Source of the DNA: Bacilli bacterium
GTDB lineage: Bacteria > Bacillota_I > Bacilli_A > RF39 > UBA660
Reading direction: 5' to 3'
Length of the DNA stretch: 64,000 bases
Assembly: GCA_017450205.1 (NCBI GenBank)
Contig: JAFSVF010000013.1
Coordinates: forward strand, 1 to 64,000
Part shown: positions 8,553 through 18,704 of the stretch, piece by piece
How the letters are laid out: each line of letters begins with the position of its first letter
Numbering within the stretch: the stretch's first letter is position 1
Notes under the pieces: model-generated
What the model was told of the DNA's origin: nothing
The model's input: only the letters and a program-made list of their open reading frames with translations
The model's database searches: none
Position numbers and translations under genes: made by a program

Positions 8553-9272
8553 ATGGGTAGAGCATATGAAGTAAGAAAAGCTAGTATTCAAAAGAATGGA
8601 GCCATTAAAGCAAAACTTTATAGTACAGCTGCAAAAGAAGTATATTTAGCTGCTAAGGGTAATCCTGAACTTGAAACTAATGTTGTTTTAAGAAGAGTTG
8701 TTGATAAATATAAACATCAAGCCGTTCCAATGGATATTATTAATAGAGCAATTGATAAGGCTAAAGGTAATGATGGAACTGATTATATGGAAATGACTTA
8801 TGAAGGATTTGGTCCAGGTCAATCTACATTTATTATTACTACTTTAACTGATAATGTTAATAGAACAGTTGCATATGTTAGAGAAGTATTTAATAAAATT
8901 CATAAAAGTTTAGGTGTTACTAATTCTGTTTCATTTAATTATAATTATGAATCTTTACTTGGGTTTGAAGGTGATGATGGCGATGATATCATGTTAGCAC
9001 TTTTAGATGAAGGTATAGAAATAATTGATTTAGAAAATGAAGATGGAGAAATTTTAATAACTGCCAAACCAAGTGATGTAACTGCAATTAAAGATTGTCT
9101 CGAAAAAATTAGACCTGGAATTGAATATACAATTGATGAAACTGGTTGGTATCCTAAAGAAAAAGTTACATTAGAAGGCGAAGATTTAGAAAAATTTAAA
9201 ATGGCTTTAGATAAATTTGAAAATATTGATGATGTAACTAATGTTTATCATAACGTAGATTTAGGAGAGTAA
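8553..9272 (+). CDS. YebC/TACO1-family protein
   Basis: 239 residues, full length for the YebC/PmpR family. It starts MGRAYEVRKASIQKNGAIKA and keeps NVVLRRVVDKYKHQAVPMDI and YEGFGPG. The family was annotated as transcription regulators; recent work ties members to translation of difficult (polyproline) stretches. Start chosen at the ATG that begins the conserved N-terminus, with GAAAGAGTGAT upstream. It has its own terminator and precedes a two-component operon. Confidence 0.9.
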   Translation: MGRAYEVRKASIQKNGAIKAKLYSTAAKEVYLAAKGNPELETNVVLRRVVDKYKHQAVPMDIINRAIDKAKGNDGTDYMEMTYEGFGPGQSTFIITTLTDNVNRTVAYVREVFNKIHKSLGVTNSVSFNYNYESLLGFEGDDGDDIMLALLDEGIEIIDLENEDGEILITAKPSDVTAIKDCLEKIRPGIEYTIDETGWYPKEKVTLEGEDLEKFKMALDKFENIDDVTNVYHNVDLGE

Positions 9273-9285
9273 TATCTCCTTTTTT
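9263..9285 (+). terminator. Short terminator after yebC
   Basis: AGGAGA, loop GTAATA, TCTCCT, T run; overlaps the stop codon. Confidence 0.7.
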
Positions 9286-9335
9286 CTTTATATTTTTGAA
9301 TATTTAATATATATTAATTAAGAGAGGTGAATTAT

Positions 9336-9998
9336 ATGCGTATACTTGTTTGCGATGATGAGATATTAATAAGAGAACTTATTAGTGATTATTGTTTAAG
9401 TGAAGGATATGAATGCGATACTGCTGAAGATGGTGATATTGCTATTAGTTTATGTAAAAAGAATAATTATGATTTACTTATTATGGATATAATGATGCCC
9501 AGAATGGATGGATTTAGTGCGATTGAAGAAATTCAAAAGTTTAAAAATATTCCAACTATTATGTTATCTGCCAGAAAAGAAGAGGAAGATAAACTTCAAG
9601 GTTTTGATGCTGGAATTGAAGATTATGTAACTAAGCCTTTTAGTCCTAAAGAATTAATGGCTAGAATTAAAGTTATTCTAAAAAGATATAAAAAGACTGA
9701 TACGATTTGTGTTGGTAATATACAAATTAATGATAATTCACATGAAGTATTAATTGATGGAAAAGTTATTGATATGACTTCAACTCAATTTAAATTATTA
9801 AAATTATTTGTTCAAAATGATGGTATTGCTTTATCAAGAGATAAAATTATTGAATGTATTTGGGGATATGATTATGAAGCTGATGATAGAACAATTGATG
9901 CTCATATTAAACTATTAAGAAGTAAACTAGGTAAATATAGAGATTCTATAAAAACGGTTAGAAATGTAGGTTATAAATTTAGTTATGAAGAAAAATAG
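9336..9998 (+). CDS. OmpR-family response regulator
   Basis: 220 residues from the ATG seven bases after AGAGAGGTGA (a GTG nine bases earlier lies inside that ribosome site). Receiver domain: acidic pocket CDDE (6-9), phospho-acceptor D51 in LLIMDIMMPRMDG, conserved Lys in VTKPFSP. The C-terminal winged helix (~125-220) has the OmpR/PhoB pattern ending KTVRNVGYKF. It overlaps the sensor kinase gene by 14 bases, so the pair is translationally coupled. Signal and regulon cannot be told from the sequence. Confidence 0.93.
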   Translation: MRILVCDDEILIRELISDYCLSEGYECDTAEDGDIAISLCKKNNYDLLIMDIMMPRMDGFSAIEEIQKFKNIPTIMLSARKEEEDKLQGFDAGIEDYVTKPFSPKELMARIKVILKRYKKTDTICVGNIQINDNSHEVLIDGKVIDMTSTQFKLLKLFVQNDGIALSRDKIIECIWGYDYEADDRTIDAHIKLLRSKLGKYRDSIKTVRNVGYKFSYEEK

Positions 9999-11352
9999 TT
10001 TGTTTTTTACAACACTACTTTCTATTGCAGTTTATATTGTATCTGTATTACTTTTATTATATATTTTTCAAATACAATTTTTAGATTATTTTTATGAAAA
10101 AAATAAAATAGATAATATTGTAAATATTTCTAATAATATAAGAAAATTACCTAAGGATGAATTGCAAGAATATCTTGAAAATAGTTCATATGAATATAAT
10201 GTATGTTCTATGTATGTCAGTGATAATGTATATAATTATAATTCGCATTTATTTGGTTGTGTTTTTAATTTAGGACATATAGACTTAGAAAGTTATGTTT
10301 CTAAGTTAAAAAATGAGAATTTAGATTATATTAAATTAATTGGTAAAGATGGAATAAAATCTATTATTTATTATATTGATTTAGGTAATAATGATTATGT
10401 ATTATTAAATACTAATTTGGAAAGTTTAGATATTCCTACAAAACTTTTGAAAGAACAAATTGTCTATATAGTTTTATTATTTGTTAGTATTGGAATTATT
10501 TTTTCTATTATTCTTTCTAGAACGATTACAAAACCCATTTTAACTTTAACTAAGTCAGCAAGAGAATTAGAAAAGGGAAATTATGACGTTAAATTTGATG
10601 GTGGAAATGTATCAGAGTTATGTGAACTTGCCGATTTGTTAACTGTTTCTGCATCTGAAATGAAAAATACAGATGAATTAAGAAAAGATTTAATTGCAAA
10701 TGTATCACATGATTTAAAAACACCTCTTACTATGATTAAAGCTTATGCAGAAAAAGTAAGAGATTTTACTTATAAAGATCCTAAAAAGAGAGAAAAGGAT
10801 TTAAATATTATTATTCAAGAATCAGAAAGATTAAATGGACTTGTTAATGATTTATTAGATTTATCTAGATTAGAATCTAATAATACCGAATTAGAGATAT
10901 CTGAATATAATTTATCAGATCAAATAAAAGATGTTTTAAAAAGATATGATTTATTACAAGAAGAAGGAAAAGTAAATTTCGAAGTTAATTTACCTAATGA
11001 TTCAGTTTTAATAAAAGCTGATAAAAAGAGAATGGATCAAGTTTTTTATAATCTTATAAATAATGCTATTGAACACGCTGGTGATGATAAAAAAGTAATT
11101 ATTAGTGTAAAAACTAGACAACATCATCATACTATTTCTATTAAAAATAATGGAGAAGGTATAAATAAAGAAGAGATGGCTTTGGTATGGAATAGATACT
11201 ATACAAAGAAAAAGAATCATAAGAGAAATATTGTTGGAACAGGTTTAGGTTTATCTATTGTTAAAACAATTTTAGAAAAACATAATTTTGAATATGGAAT
11301 AGATTCTAAGCATAATAGCTTTACAACATTTTATTTTAGAATAAAAAAATAA
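9985..11352 (+). CDS. Sensor histidine kinase, partner of the preceding regulator
   Basis: 455 residues. Membrane segments near 9-30 and 157-178 flank a ~125-residue extracellular sensor region with no recognised fold; a HAMP linker follows (SRTITKPILTLTKSARELE). HisKA phospho-acceptor is H242 in NVSHDLKTPLTMIKAYAE. HATPase motifs: N box FYNLINNAIEHA, GEGINKEE, and GTGLGLSIVKTI. It should autophosphorylate and pass phosphate to the regulator. The start codon lies inside the regulator's last codons. A possible small RNA or long 3' untranslated region follows. Confidence 0.93.
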   Translation: MKKNSLFFTTLLSIAVYIVSVLLLLYIFQIQFLDYFYEKNKIDNIVNISNNIRKLPKDELQEYLENSSYEYNVCSMYVSDNVYNYNSHLFGCVFNLGHIDLESYVSKLKNENLDYIKLIGKDGIKSIIYYIDLGNNDYVLLNTNLESLDIPTKLLKEQIVYIVLLFVSIGIIFSIILSRTITKPILTLTKSARELEKGNYDVKFDGGNVSELCELADLLTVSASEMKNTDELRKDLIANVSHDLKTPLTMIKAYAEKVRDFTYKDPKKREKDLNIIIQESERLNGLVNDLLDLSRLESNNTELEISEYNLSDQIKDVLKRYDLLQEEGKVNFEVNLPNDSVLIKADKKRMDQVFYNLINNAIEHAGDDKKVIISVKTRQHHHTISIKNNGEGINKEEMALVWNRYYTKKKNHKRNIVGTGLGLSIVKTILEKHNFEYGIDSKHNSFTTFYFRIKK

Positions 11353-11424
11353 TTTTTTATGTAAATTGTCGAAAAATGTAATTTTTTCATATAAATTTCA
11401 CATTTATATAGTATATTTTTAACT

Positions 11425-11539
11425 GTGAGAAGGAATAAAGAATATACAAAACGATCCTATACAACTATAAACATATAAACTTAAACTCACGCTAAAGATA
11501 TTCCTTTTCATATAAGATGTATTTATACATCTTTTTTTT
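11425..11539 (+). ncRNA. Possible small RNA or structured 3' UTR ending in a terminator
   Basis: The 275 bases after the kinase gene hold no gene. Within them GTGAG (11425-11429) can pair with CTCAC (11486-11490) and GGAATA (11432-11437) with TATTCC (11499-11504); the two helices interleave, which is a pseudoknot arrangement. A clean terminator follows: GATGTATTTATACATC (11516-11531) and eight T. A TATATT box at about 11412-11417 could start a transcript here, but its -35 box is poor. It may simply be the 3' end of the kinase message. Confidence 0.4.
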
Positions 11540-11627
11540 ATTTTGTATTTTAATATACCTTTGATACTTTAACTTATTTGTGTTATTATATTATGTATAA
11601 ATAGGGTAAGATTTTCTGGAGGATTTT

Positions 11628-12179
11628 ATGGAACATAAAGGTAGTATTATTTTATTAATTGGGTTAGTTATTTTTTCGTTACTTGTAAATGTAGTAGGTA
11701 CAACTTTTTCTTATTTTGGAGCTCAAAATAAAGAAGAGAAAGCAGAGACTACAATAATTACTAGTAATGGTGGTGTTTTATCACTTAATAATTCCGATAT
11801 TAATGGTGGATATGTAAATGTTGGAGAAGTTGTTGCTTCAAAAGAAGTTACAATTGATGGTACAATTTCAAATGCTAAAGATTTATCATATACTTTAAGT
11901 TTAAATGTTTTAAATAATGGTTATGGTGATGGTGTTTTATATTACACTGTAACAGAAGAAAATGTTTCTAAGAATGGTACTACTTTCAAATCTACTTCTT
12001 CACCAGTTGCAATTACTCCTGATAAAAATGTATTAGGTGTTGGAACTTTTGTAGGACCAATTGATTCTTCAAAACCTGCAACACATAAATATAAAATTGA
12101 TATTATTAGACAATTTGATTCAGTTGTATCTGGAGATGTAACATTTGATGCAAAACTAGTTGTTGTTCAAGGATCTTAG
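11628..12179 (+). CDS. Secreted protein with SipW-type signal peptide (TasA/CalY-like)
   Basis: 183 residues. A hydrophobic segment at ~7-25 runs into GTTFSYFGAQ, which fits the [GT]T[FY][AS]YF consensus of signal peptides cut by SipW-type signal peptidases (biofilm fibre proteins TasA/CalY in Bacillus). The mature part is beta-rich with many Thr, Asn and Gly (TSNGGVLSLNNSDINGGYVN), as expected for a matrix or fibre protein. A SipW-type peptidase gene lies 12 kb downstream (24185). The start follows CTGGAGGATTTT. Single-gene unit with its own terminator. Fibre formation is inference. Confidence 0.65.
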   Translation: MEHKGSIILLIGLVIFSLLVNVVGTTFSYFGAQNKEEKAETTIITSNGGVLSLNNSDINGGYVNVGEVVASKEVTIDGTISNAKDLSYTLSLNVLNNGYGDGVLYYTVTEENVSKNGTTFKSTSSPVAITPDKNVLGVGTFVGPIDSSKPATHKYKIDIIRQFDSVVSGDVTFDAKLVVVQGS

Positions 12180-12191
12180 AGATCCTTTTTT
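12169..12191 (+). terminator. Terminator
   Basis: AAGGATC, loop TTAGA, GATCCTT, T run; the stop codon sits in the loop. Confidence 0.9.
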
Positions 12192-12266
12192 GTTTATAAA
12201 TATAATTTAATAAACACTTTTTTTATATTTGTGTTATACTATTCTTTAAAGAAAGTGAAGATTGAA

Positions 12267-14414
12267 ATGAAATTATTAAATAATATAAAAGAATTTATTA
12301 TTACTAATTTATATGATAATACTTATGCATTAAATTTTATATTATTATTTTGTAGTTTATTTTCTATTGAAATAATATTTAGATTAATTGATGGTTTCAG
12401 TTTATTTAGTTTTGGTGTTTTAAGAATTGCTTTATTATTAATTATAATTGTTTACATATTATGTTATTTATTGAATTTTTTAAATAGTAGAATTAGAAAA
12501 ATTGTTTCGGCAATATGTGTTTTTGTTGGAAGTACATATGCTTGTTTACAATTAGGATTTTTAAAATTTTTAGGTGTATATGGATCTTTACAAAGTGTTA
12601 ATCAAGCAGGTGCTGTTGTGGATTACATTAAAGATTTTTTAAAGAGTTTTAGTCCTTTATTTTTAACTACATATATACCATTTGTATTAATTGTATTATT
12701 TTATGTTTTTGTTAAGAAAAGATTTTATAGACAAAATAAAAATAGATTATTATTTTCTACAGTTTTAATTGTTGCATTATTTGGTTGTATTTATTACGAA
12801 TTTATAATTGATGAAGATTATCAAAATAAATTACAAACTATTAGTAATGAAGAGCTATTTTTAACTGCATCAAATCCGAGTTTATCTGTTTCCGAATTTG
12901 GTATTTTTGGATTTGGTATTACGGATTTAAGAAATAAATTATATCCAGTTAAAGTTAAAACAGAAATTCAAATGGTTGCAACAAAGGTTTATACTGATTC
13001 TGATAAGGTTATTAATGGAATTGATGATAACGTATGGGAATATCTAATTGCTAATGAACAAGATGAGAACTATAAGTTCTTAGATAATTATTATTATACA
13101 AGAAATAAAGCAATTGAAAATGATTATACAGGTTTATTTAAAGATAAAAATTTAATAGTAATTATGATGGAAAGTGCTAATGATATATTCTTGGAATATC
13201 CTGAATATTTCCCTAATATGGCAAAAATTCTTAATGGTGGTTGGTCCTGGGAAAATTATTATTCTCCAAGAAACTCATGTGCTACTTTAAATAATGAATT
13301 TAGTGGTATGACATCTCTTTATTCAATTAGTAATACATGTACTGCTAAAACATATATTGATAATACATATTTTGAATCTATGTTTAATATATTTAATGAT
13401 TCTAATTATTATACTTTTAGTGCTCATGATTATACTGAACATTATTATCCTAGAAATCAAATTCATACTAATCTAGGAAGTCAAAAATATTATGGAGTTG
13501 AAGCTTTAGGTATTGAATATGATGATGTTAATTATAAGAACTGGGCTTATGATGATGAGTTTATGAAATCAGTTTTAAATATTTTAGATACTGTTGATTA
13601 TACTGATGGTAATTTCATGAGTTGGCTAACCACTGTTTCTTCACATCAACCTTATTCAATGGATTCTAAACAAGGAAATGCTTTCTATAGTATGACTGAT
13701 AAAACAGGATTTAATCCTGAAATTAGAAGATATATGTCTAAGTTGAAAGTACTTGATAATGCTTTAGGTGTATTACTTAAAGGATTAGAAGAAAAAGGTA
13801 TTTTAGAAGATACAGTACTTGTTATGTATGGAGATCATTATCCTTATGGAATTGATACTGATATTTTAAATACAGTTATGAGTTATGATACTAATGTTGA
13901 TATGAATGCTGAACAAGTTCCATTTGTCATTTATAATGAAGGTACTACTACTGAGCATCCATATGTTTATACTGATTATTCAACTTATATTAATATTTTA
14001 CCAACTGTTGCTAATCTATTTGACTTAAAATATGAATCAAGATTATATATGGGTGAGGATTTATTCAGTGAAGATTATAAATCAATTGCTATATTCCCAG
14101 ATGGATCTTGGAAAGATGATTTTGCTTTCTATAATGGTGCTACAGGTAAAATACATTATTATTCATCCTTTGAGTATTCTGTTGAAGAATTACAAAAAAT
14201 TAATAATGATGTTGCTTTAAAAATTAAAGCATCTACTTTATCAGTAACTAGTAATTATTTTGCTAACCTAAAAAGAAAACTTGATAAAAGAGTAGAAGAA
14301 TTAAATGTTTTAAGTGAAAACGCTTGTTTATTAAATGAGAATGCTGTTTATTATAGTGAAATAAATAATTGTGAAGATGATTCTGAAAATGAAAAAGAAG
14401 TAATTAGTGAATAA
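12267..14414 (+). CDS. ltaS: Lipoteichoic acid synthase-family membrane sulfatase
   Basis: 715 residues from the ATG after GAAAGTGAAGATTGAA; the open frame extends 36 bases upstream through what looks like a -10 box (TGTTATACT). Five membrane segments fill residues ~20-185. The extracellular alkaline-phosphatase-superfamily domain begins LIVIMMESAND (~297-306), has the likely catalytic threonine T340 in NSCATLNNEFSGMT, and ends its core with VMYGDHYPYG. Such enzymes move glycerol-phosphate from phosphatidylglycerol to a growing lipoteichoic acid chain. LtaS and the LtaP/LtaY primases cannot be told apart here. The gene is convergent with an acyltransferase. Confidence 0.85.
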   Translation: MKLLNNIKEFIITNLYDNTYALNFILLFCSLFSIEIIFRLIDGFSLFSFGVLRIALLLIIIVYILCYLLNFLNSRIRKIVSAICVFVGSTYACLQLGFLKFLGVYGSLQSVNQAGAVVDYIKDFLKSFSPLFLTTYIPFVLIVLFYVFVKKRFYRQNKNRLLFSTVLIVALFGCIYYEFIIDEDYQNKLQTISNEELFLTASNPSLSVSEFGIFGFGITDLRNKLYPVKVKTEIQMVATKVYTDSDKVINGIDDNVWEYLIANEQDENYKFLDNYYYTRNKAIENDYTGLFKDKNLIVIMMESANDIFLEYPEYFPNMAKILNGGWSWENYYSPRNSCATLNNEFSGMTSLYSISNTCTAKTYIDNTYFESMFNIFNDSNYYTFSAHDYTEHYYPRNQIHTNLGSQKYYGVEALGIEYDDVNYKNWAYDDEFMKSVLNILDTVDYTDGNFMSWLTTVSSHQPYSMDSKQGNAFYSMTDKTGFNPEIRRYMSKLKVLDNALGVLLKGLEEKGILEDTVLVMYGDHYPYGIDTDILNTVMSYDTNVDMNAEQVPFVIYNEGTTTEHPYVYTDYSTYINILPTVANLFDLKYESRLYMGEDLFSEDYKSIAIFPDGSWKDDFAFYNGATGKIHYYSSFEYSVEELQKINNDVALKIKASTLSVTSNYFANLKRKLDKRVEELNVLSENACLLNENAVYYSEINNCEDDSENEKEVISE

Positions 14415-14426
14415 TTACTTCTTTTT
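14397..14426. terminator. Bidirectional terminator between ltaS-like and plsC-like genes
   Basis: GAAGTAATTA, loop GTGAA, TAATTACTTC with A tract upstream and T tract downstream; the stop codons of both genes lie in it. Confidence 0.85.
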
Positions 14427-15047
14427 ATTTGGTATTAAAGATCTTACTTTTTGTTCAAAATACTCTTCTTCCTCTTGTTTATTCAATTTTAAGTCTTTAA
14501 AGTTTATTGGATTTCCTATGTTAACTTCTAATTTGTGAAATGGTTTATATGAACCAGCAATACCAACAGGAACTAATACTGTATTGCACATTTTAGCAAT
14601 TCTTGGAATACCTGGTTTAAATGGAACATAAACATCTACAGGATGAGTCATTCCTTCTGGAAAAATAGCTACTTTTTCGCCTGATCTTAAGAGTGCAATT
14701 GCGGTTCCGATTGCTTCTTGATTTTTTCTTTGATCATTTCCTGATGGATCGACTTCAAAAGTACCAACTTTTTTAAAGAACCATTTTCCTGGTTTTGTAT
14801 AATATAACTTTTGATCAACCATAAATCTTAAATTATGTTTTGTTGCTGCAATAAGTAACCATGAATCTAAGATATTTAAGTGGTTGGCTGTTAAAAGATA
14901 ATTATCATCTTTTGGAATATTTTCGATTCCATTAATTTGTATTCTATAAAATAGTTTCATCCATAGTAGAACAAATTTTTTAAATCTTACATAAAATTTA
15001 TAATCGTATTCTTTATTAGCTTCTTCTAAGTAATCCTTTCTTTCCAT
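14415..15047 (-). CDS. plsC: 1-acyl-sn-glycerol-3-phosphate acyltransferase (PlsC family)
   Basis: 210 residues. The catalytic HX4D motif is NHLNILDSWLL, and the second signature is IFPEGMTHP followed by FKPGIPRIA. PlsC adds the second acyl chain to lysophosphatidic acid in phospholipid synthesis. The start is preceded by GGGGGATT. It is convergent with the lipoteichoic acid synthase gene. The family includes other lyso-lipid acyltransferases, so exact substrate is inferred. Confidence 0.85.
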   Translation of the reverse strand: MERKDYLEEANKEYDYKFYVRFKKFVLLWMKLFYRIQINGIENIPKDDNYLLTANHLNILDSWLLIAATKHNLRFMVDQKLYYTKPGKWFFKKVGTFEVDPSGNDQRKNQEAIGTAIALLRSGEKVAIFPEGMTHPVDVYVPFKPGIPRIAKMCNTVLVPVGIAGSYKPFHKLEVNIGNPINFKDLKLNKQEEEEYFEQKVRSLIPNKKK

Positions 15048-15141
15048 AATCCCCCAACTTTCTTAAGAATGTATTATAGCAAAGTAATTTAAAATTGACA
15101 AATAAAACGGTTGTAAACTATAATTTATATAGGAGGGTATT

Positions 15142-16260
15142 ATGGAAAAGAAAGATAATAAAACTACTAAATTAAATAAGTCTAAGAGTAAAAAAGTTAC
15201 TAAAAAAGATATTAAAAAAGTAGTTGCAAGTAAGGATGAAGTTAAAGTTCCTGAAGAAGAAATTATCATAAAAAAAATCACAGAGAAAAAAGAAAGAAAA
15301 ATTAAAGTTTGTAGAAGAGATATTATTATAGCAGTTATATTCTTAGTAATTGGTGCAGTAGTATCATTTTTAATGTTTAAGAGAGCACCAAGATTAAAAA
15401 ATGGTGAACAAGTTGCTGTTTCTATAAATAAATATTCTGTAAGTGAACAAGATATTTATAATGATATTAGAACAAACAATGGTTTAAATTCAGTATTAAG
15501 AATGATTGATTTACAAATTGTAAAAAATTATTACAAAGGTTCTAAAGATGAGGAAGCTCAAAAGAATGCTGAAGAACAAGCTGAAACATATGTTAAACAA
15601 TATACTAACTATGGATATACTGAAGAACAATTCTATGCTTATTATGGATTTGAAAATAAAGAAGCTTTTATTGAAGTATTAAAAGGTGATTATTTATTAG
15701 ATTCATATTTTGAAGATACTCTTAAAAATAATGTAAGTGATGATGAAATCAATTCATATTATGAAAAATATGGAATTGGTAAAAAAGTTGTTTATATTTT
15801 CTCTGAAAAGAATTCAACTGAAAACTTAGATAAAATTAGAGCTTCTCTAAAGAAGGGAACTTCTATTGATAAGATTGTTTCTAAATATGAAAAGAATACA
15901 AGTGTAGTAATGAATCCTAAAGTTGAAATAGATTATGCTTCAATTTCTTCTTATAGTGACGAAGTTGCTTCTTATGTAAAGAAAACAAATGCTAGTTCAT
16001 ATTCTAAGATTTTTAATGATAGTACTTTAGGAAATGTATTTGTTTATGTAGATAGTGCAGAAGAGACACCTTCTAAAGATGATATTAAAGATTCGATTGT
16101 TAACGCAATTGTTGAAAAGAAGAAAACTGATGATGGTGAATTATACTTTAAAATTTTCATTGAAGAAAGAAAGAAAAATAATATTAAATTCTTTGATGAT
16201 GCATATTCAAAACAATATGATAAATATGTAGAATCACATACTAAAAGTCAAGATAATTAA
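15142..16260 (+). CDS. PrsA/SurA-like membrane-anchored foldase
   Basis: 372 residues. A Lys-rich cytoplasmic tail (1-55), one membrane segment (~60-78), then an extracytoplasmic part built like PrsA/SurA: VAVSINKYSVSEQDIYNDI, a helical chaperone region with YGYTEEQFYAYYGF, and a parvulin-like section (VVYIFSEKNSTENLDKIRAS and following). No lipobox Cys is present, unlike classic PrsA, so anchoring is by the membrane helix. The parvulin core is divergent and prolyl-isomerase activity is doubtful; chaperoning of secreted proteins is likely. The start follows AGGAGGGTATT. Confidence 0.75.
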   Translation: MEKKDNKTTKLNKSKSKKVTKKDIKKVVASKDEVKVPEEEIIIKKITEKKERKIKVCRRDIIIAVIFLVIGAVVSFLMFKRAPRLKNGEQVAVSINKYSVSEQDIYNDIRTNNGLNSVLRMIDLQIVKNYYKGSKDEEAQKNAEEQAETYVKQYTNYGYTEEQFYAYYGFENKEAFIEVLKGDYLLDSYFEDTLKNNVSDDEINSYYEKYGIGKKVVYIFSEKNSTENLDKIRASLKKGTSIDKIVSKYEKNTSVVMNPKVEIDYASISSYSDEVASYVKKTNASSYSKIFNDSTLGNVFVYVDSAEETPSKDDIKDSIVNAIVEKKKTDDGELYFKIFIEERKKNNIKFFDDAYSKQYDKYVESHTKSQDN

Positions 16261-16269
16261 TAGGAAGAA

Positions 16270-16293
16270 AATACCAAGTAATTGGTATTTTTT
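16270..16293 (+). terminator. Terminator upstream of eno
   Basis: AATACCAA, loop GTA, ATTGGTATT, T run. The eno -10 box (TATAAT, 16299-16304) starts only a few bases later, so the two signals are packed together. Confidence 0.85.
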
Positions 16294-16310
16294 TATGTTA
16301 TAATATTTAG

Positions 16311-17617
<1,307 letters not shown>

Positions 17618-17618
<1 letters not shown>

Positions 17619-18130
17619 TGAAAAAGAAATTTAAGTTTCCAAAAGGAAATGGAAAATTAATTATCAAAGGGCATGAAAAAAATCCCTTCGTTAAGTTTTG
17701 GAATTGGGGATGGGGTGTTTATTACTCTAATGTTGAACTTTGGAATTATGTAATAGTTGGTGGTTTAACAACAGTTGTAGCTTTAGGTACAAAATTTAGT
17801 TTACTATTTACATGTTTAAATGCTAAGAATGGATTAGAACTTCAAATTGCTGAGATTATTTCATGGTTTGCTGCTTTAATATTTGCTTATATATGTAATA
17901 AGTTATTTGTATTTAAAGTAAAGGGAAGTAACATAATTAAAGAGTTTTTATCTTTTACTAGTGGTAGAGTATTTACTCAAGTGTTACAAATGTTAATTAT
18001 GTGGGGATTTGTTACAAAACTAAAGTTAGATAGTAATGGCTGGGTTGTGTTCTGGTCATTAGTATGTCAAGTAATGCAAATAGTATTTAACTATGTTATT
18101 TCTAAATTATTTGTTTTTAAGAAAAAATAA
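17618..18130 (+). CDS. GtrA-family membrane protein
   Basis: 170 residues, four predicted membrane helices starting at ~45. The pattern ELWNYVIVGGLTTVVALGTK near the first helix, then CNKLFVFK and a second NYVISKLFVFKKK at the end, is typical of GtrA/PF04138, small proteins thought to help flip or supply polyprenyl-linked sugars for surface glycosylation. The ~45-residue basic N-terminal extension is longer than usual. It overlaps eno by one base, so it is co-transcribed; no functional link with enolase is implied. Confidence 0.85.
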
Positions 18131-18154
18131 AACTCATCATGTGATGAGTTTTCT
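18131..18154. terminator. Bidirectional terminator
   Basis: ACTCATCA, loop TG, TGATGAGT, flanked by an A tract on the left and TTTTC on the right; serves both converging genes. Confidence 0.85.
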
Positions 18155-18552
18155 TATGCTACAAATTCTTGAATAGAAGAATAATCTGGTTGAGTATTAT
18201 TTACTTCTTCAGCGATTGTATCAAAGTTAATTGAATTGAAATCATTTTGTGTATTATATGTATTATTTTCAACTTTTGGTTCAACTGTTTCTTGTTTAAC
18301 TTGTGTTACATTATAATCTTTTTCTATGATTTCATTCATTTCTTTTAAGTTAGTAGCTATAGCTTCTATTTCAGTTGCATTTAAACTATAACTTAATAGT
18401 TTTTCTATAAAGTTTAAATTATCTAAATAAATAGCTGTTTCTGCTCTATAAATAGAATATTCACTTGTTCTTTCTTTAAATATCATTTCTTCAAATGCTT
18501 TAATATTGTTTCTAGTTTTTTCTATTAAAGTAACTAATGATTCTCTATCCAT
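18154..18552 (-). CDS. Hypothetical small helical protein
   Basis: 132 residues from the ATG that follows GAGGTGTAATT (an ATG 18 bases earlier lacks such a site). Residues 1-85 are helical and charged (SLVTLIEKTRNNIKAFEEMI), then a Thr/Asn/Gln-rich tail with repeated aromatic spacing (NTYNTQNDFNSINFD). No signal peptide, membrane segment or known domain seen. Confidence 0.75.
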   Translation of the reverse strand: MDRESLVTLIEKTRNNIKAFEEMIFKERTSEYSIYRAETAIYLDNLNFIEKLLSYSLNATEIEAIATNLKEMNEIIEKDYNVTQVKQETVEPKVENNTYNTQNDFNSINFDTIAEEVNNTQPDYSSIQEFVA

Positions 18553-18704
18553 AATTACACCTCGTATCATTAACTAAAGTATAGCAAAATTTATTATCTA
18601 AGTAAATAAATATAATATAAAGTCAGCTTGTTGACATTTCTGTAAGTTTAAAATTAATATTATTTGTATTATAATTATTTTGTTGTTATTAAGGAGGCGA
18701 TATT

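Noticed and set aside
14032-14220. Open frame inside the ltaS-like gene in another phase, and similar antisense frames inside pnp, MATE and topB
   Set aside because: They lie within long, well-supported genes, have no ribosome site or family likeness, and reflect the low stop density on the shadow frames.
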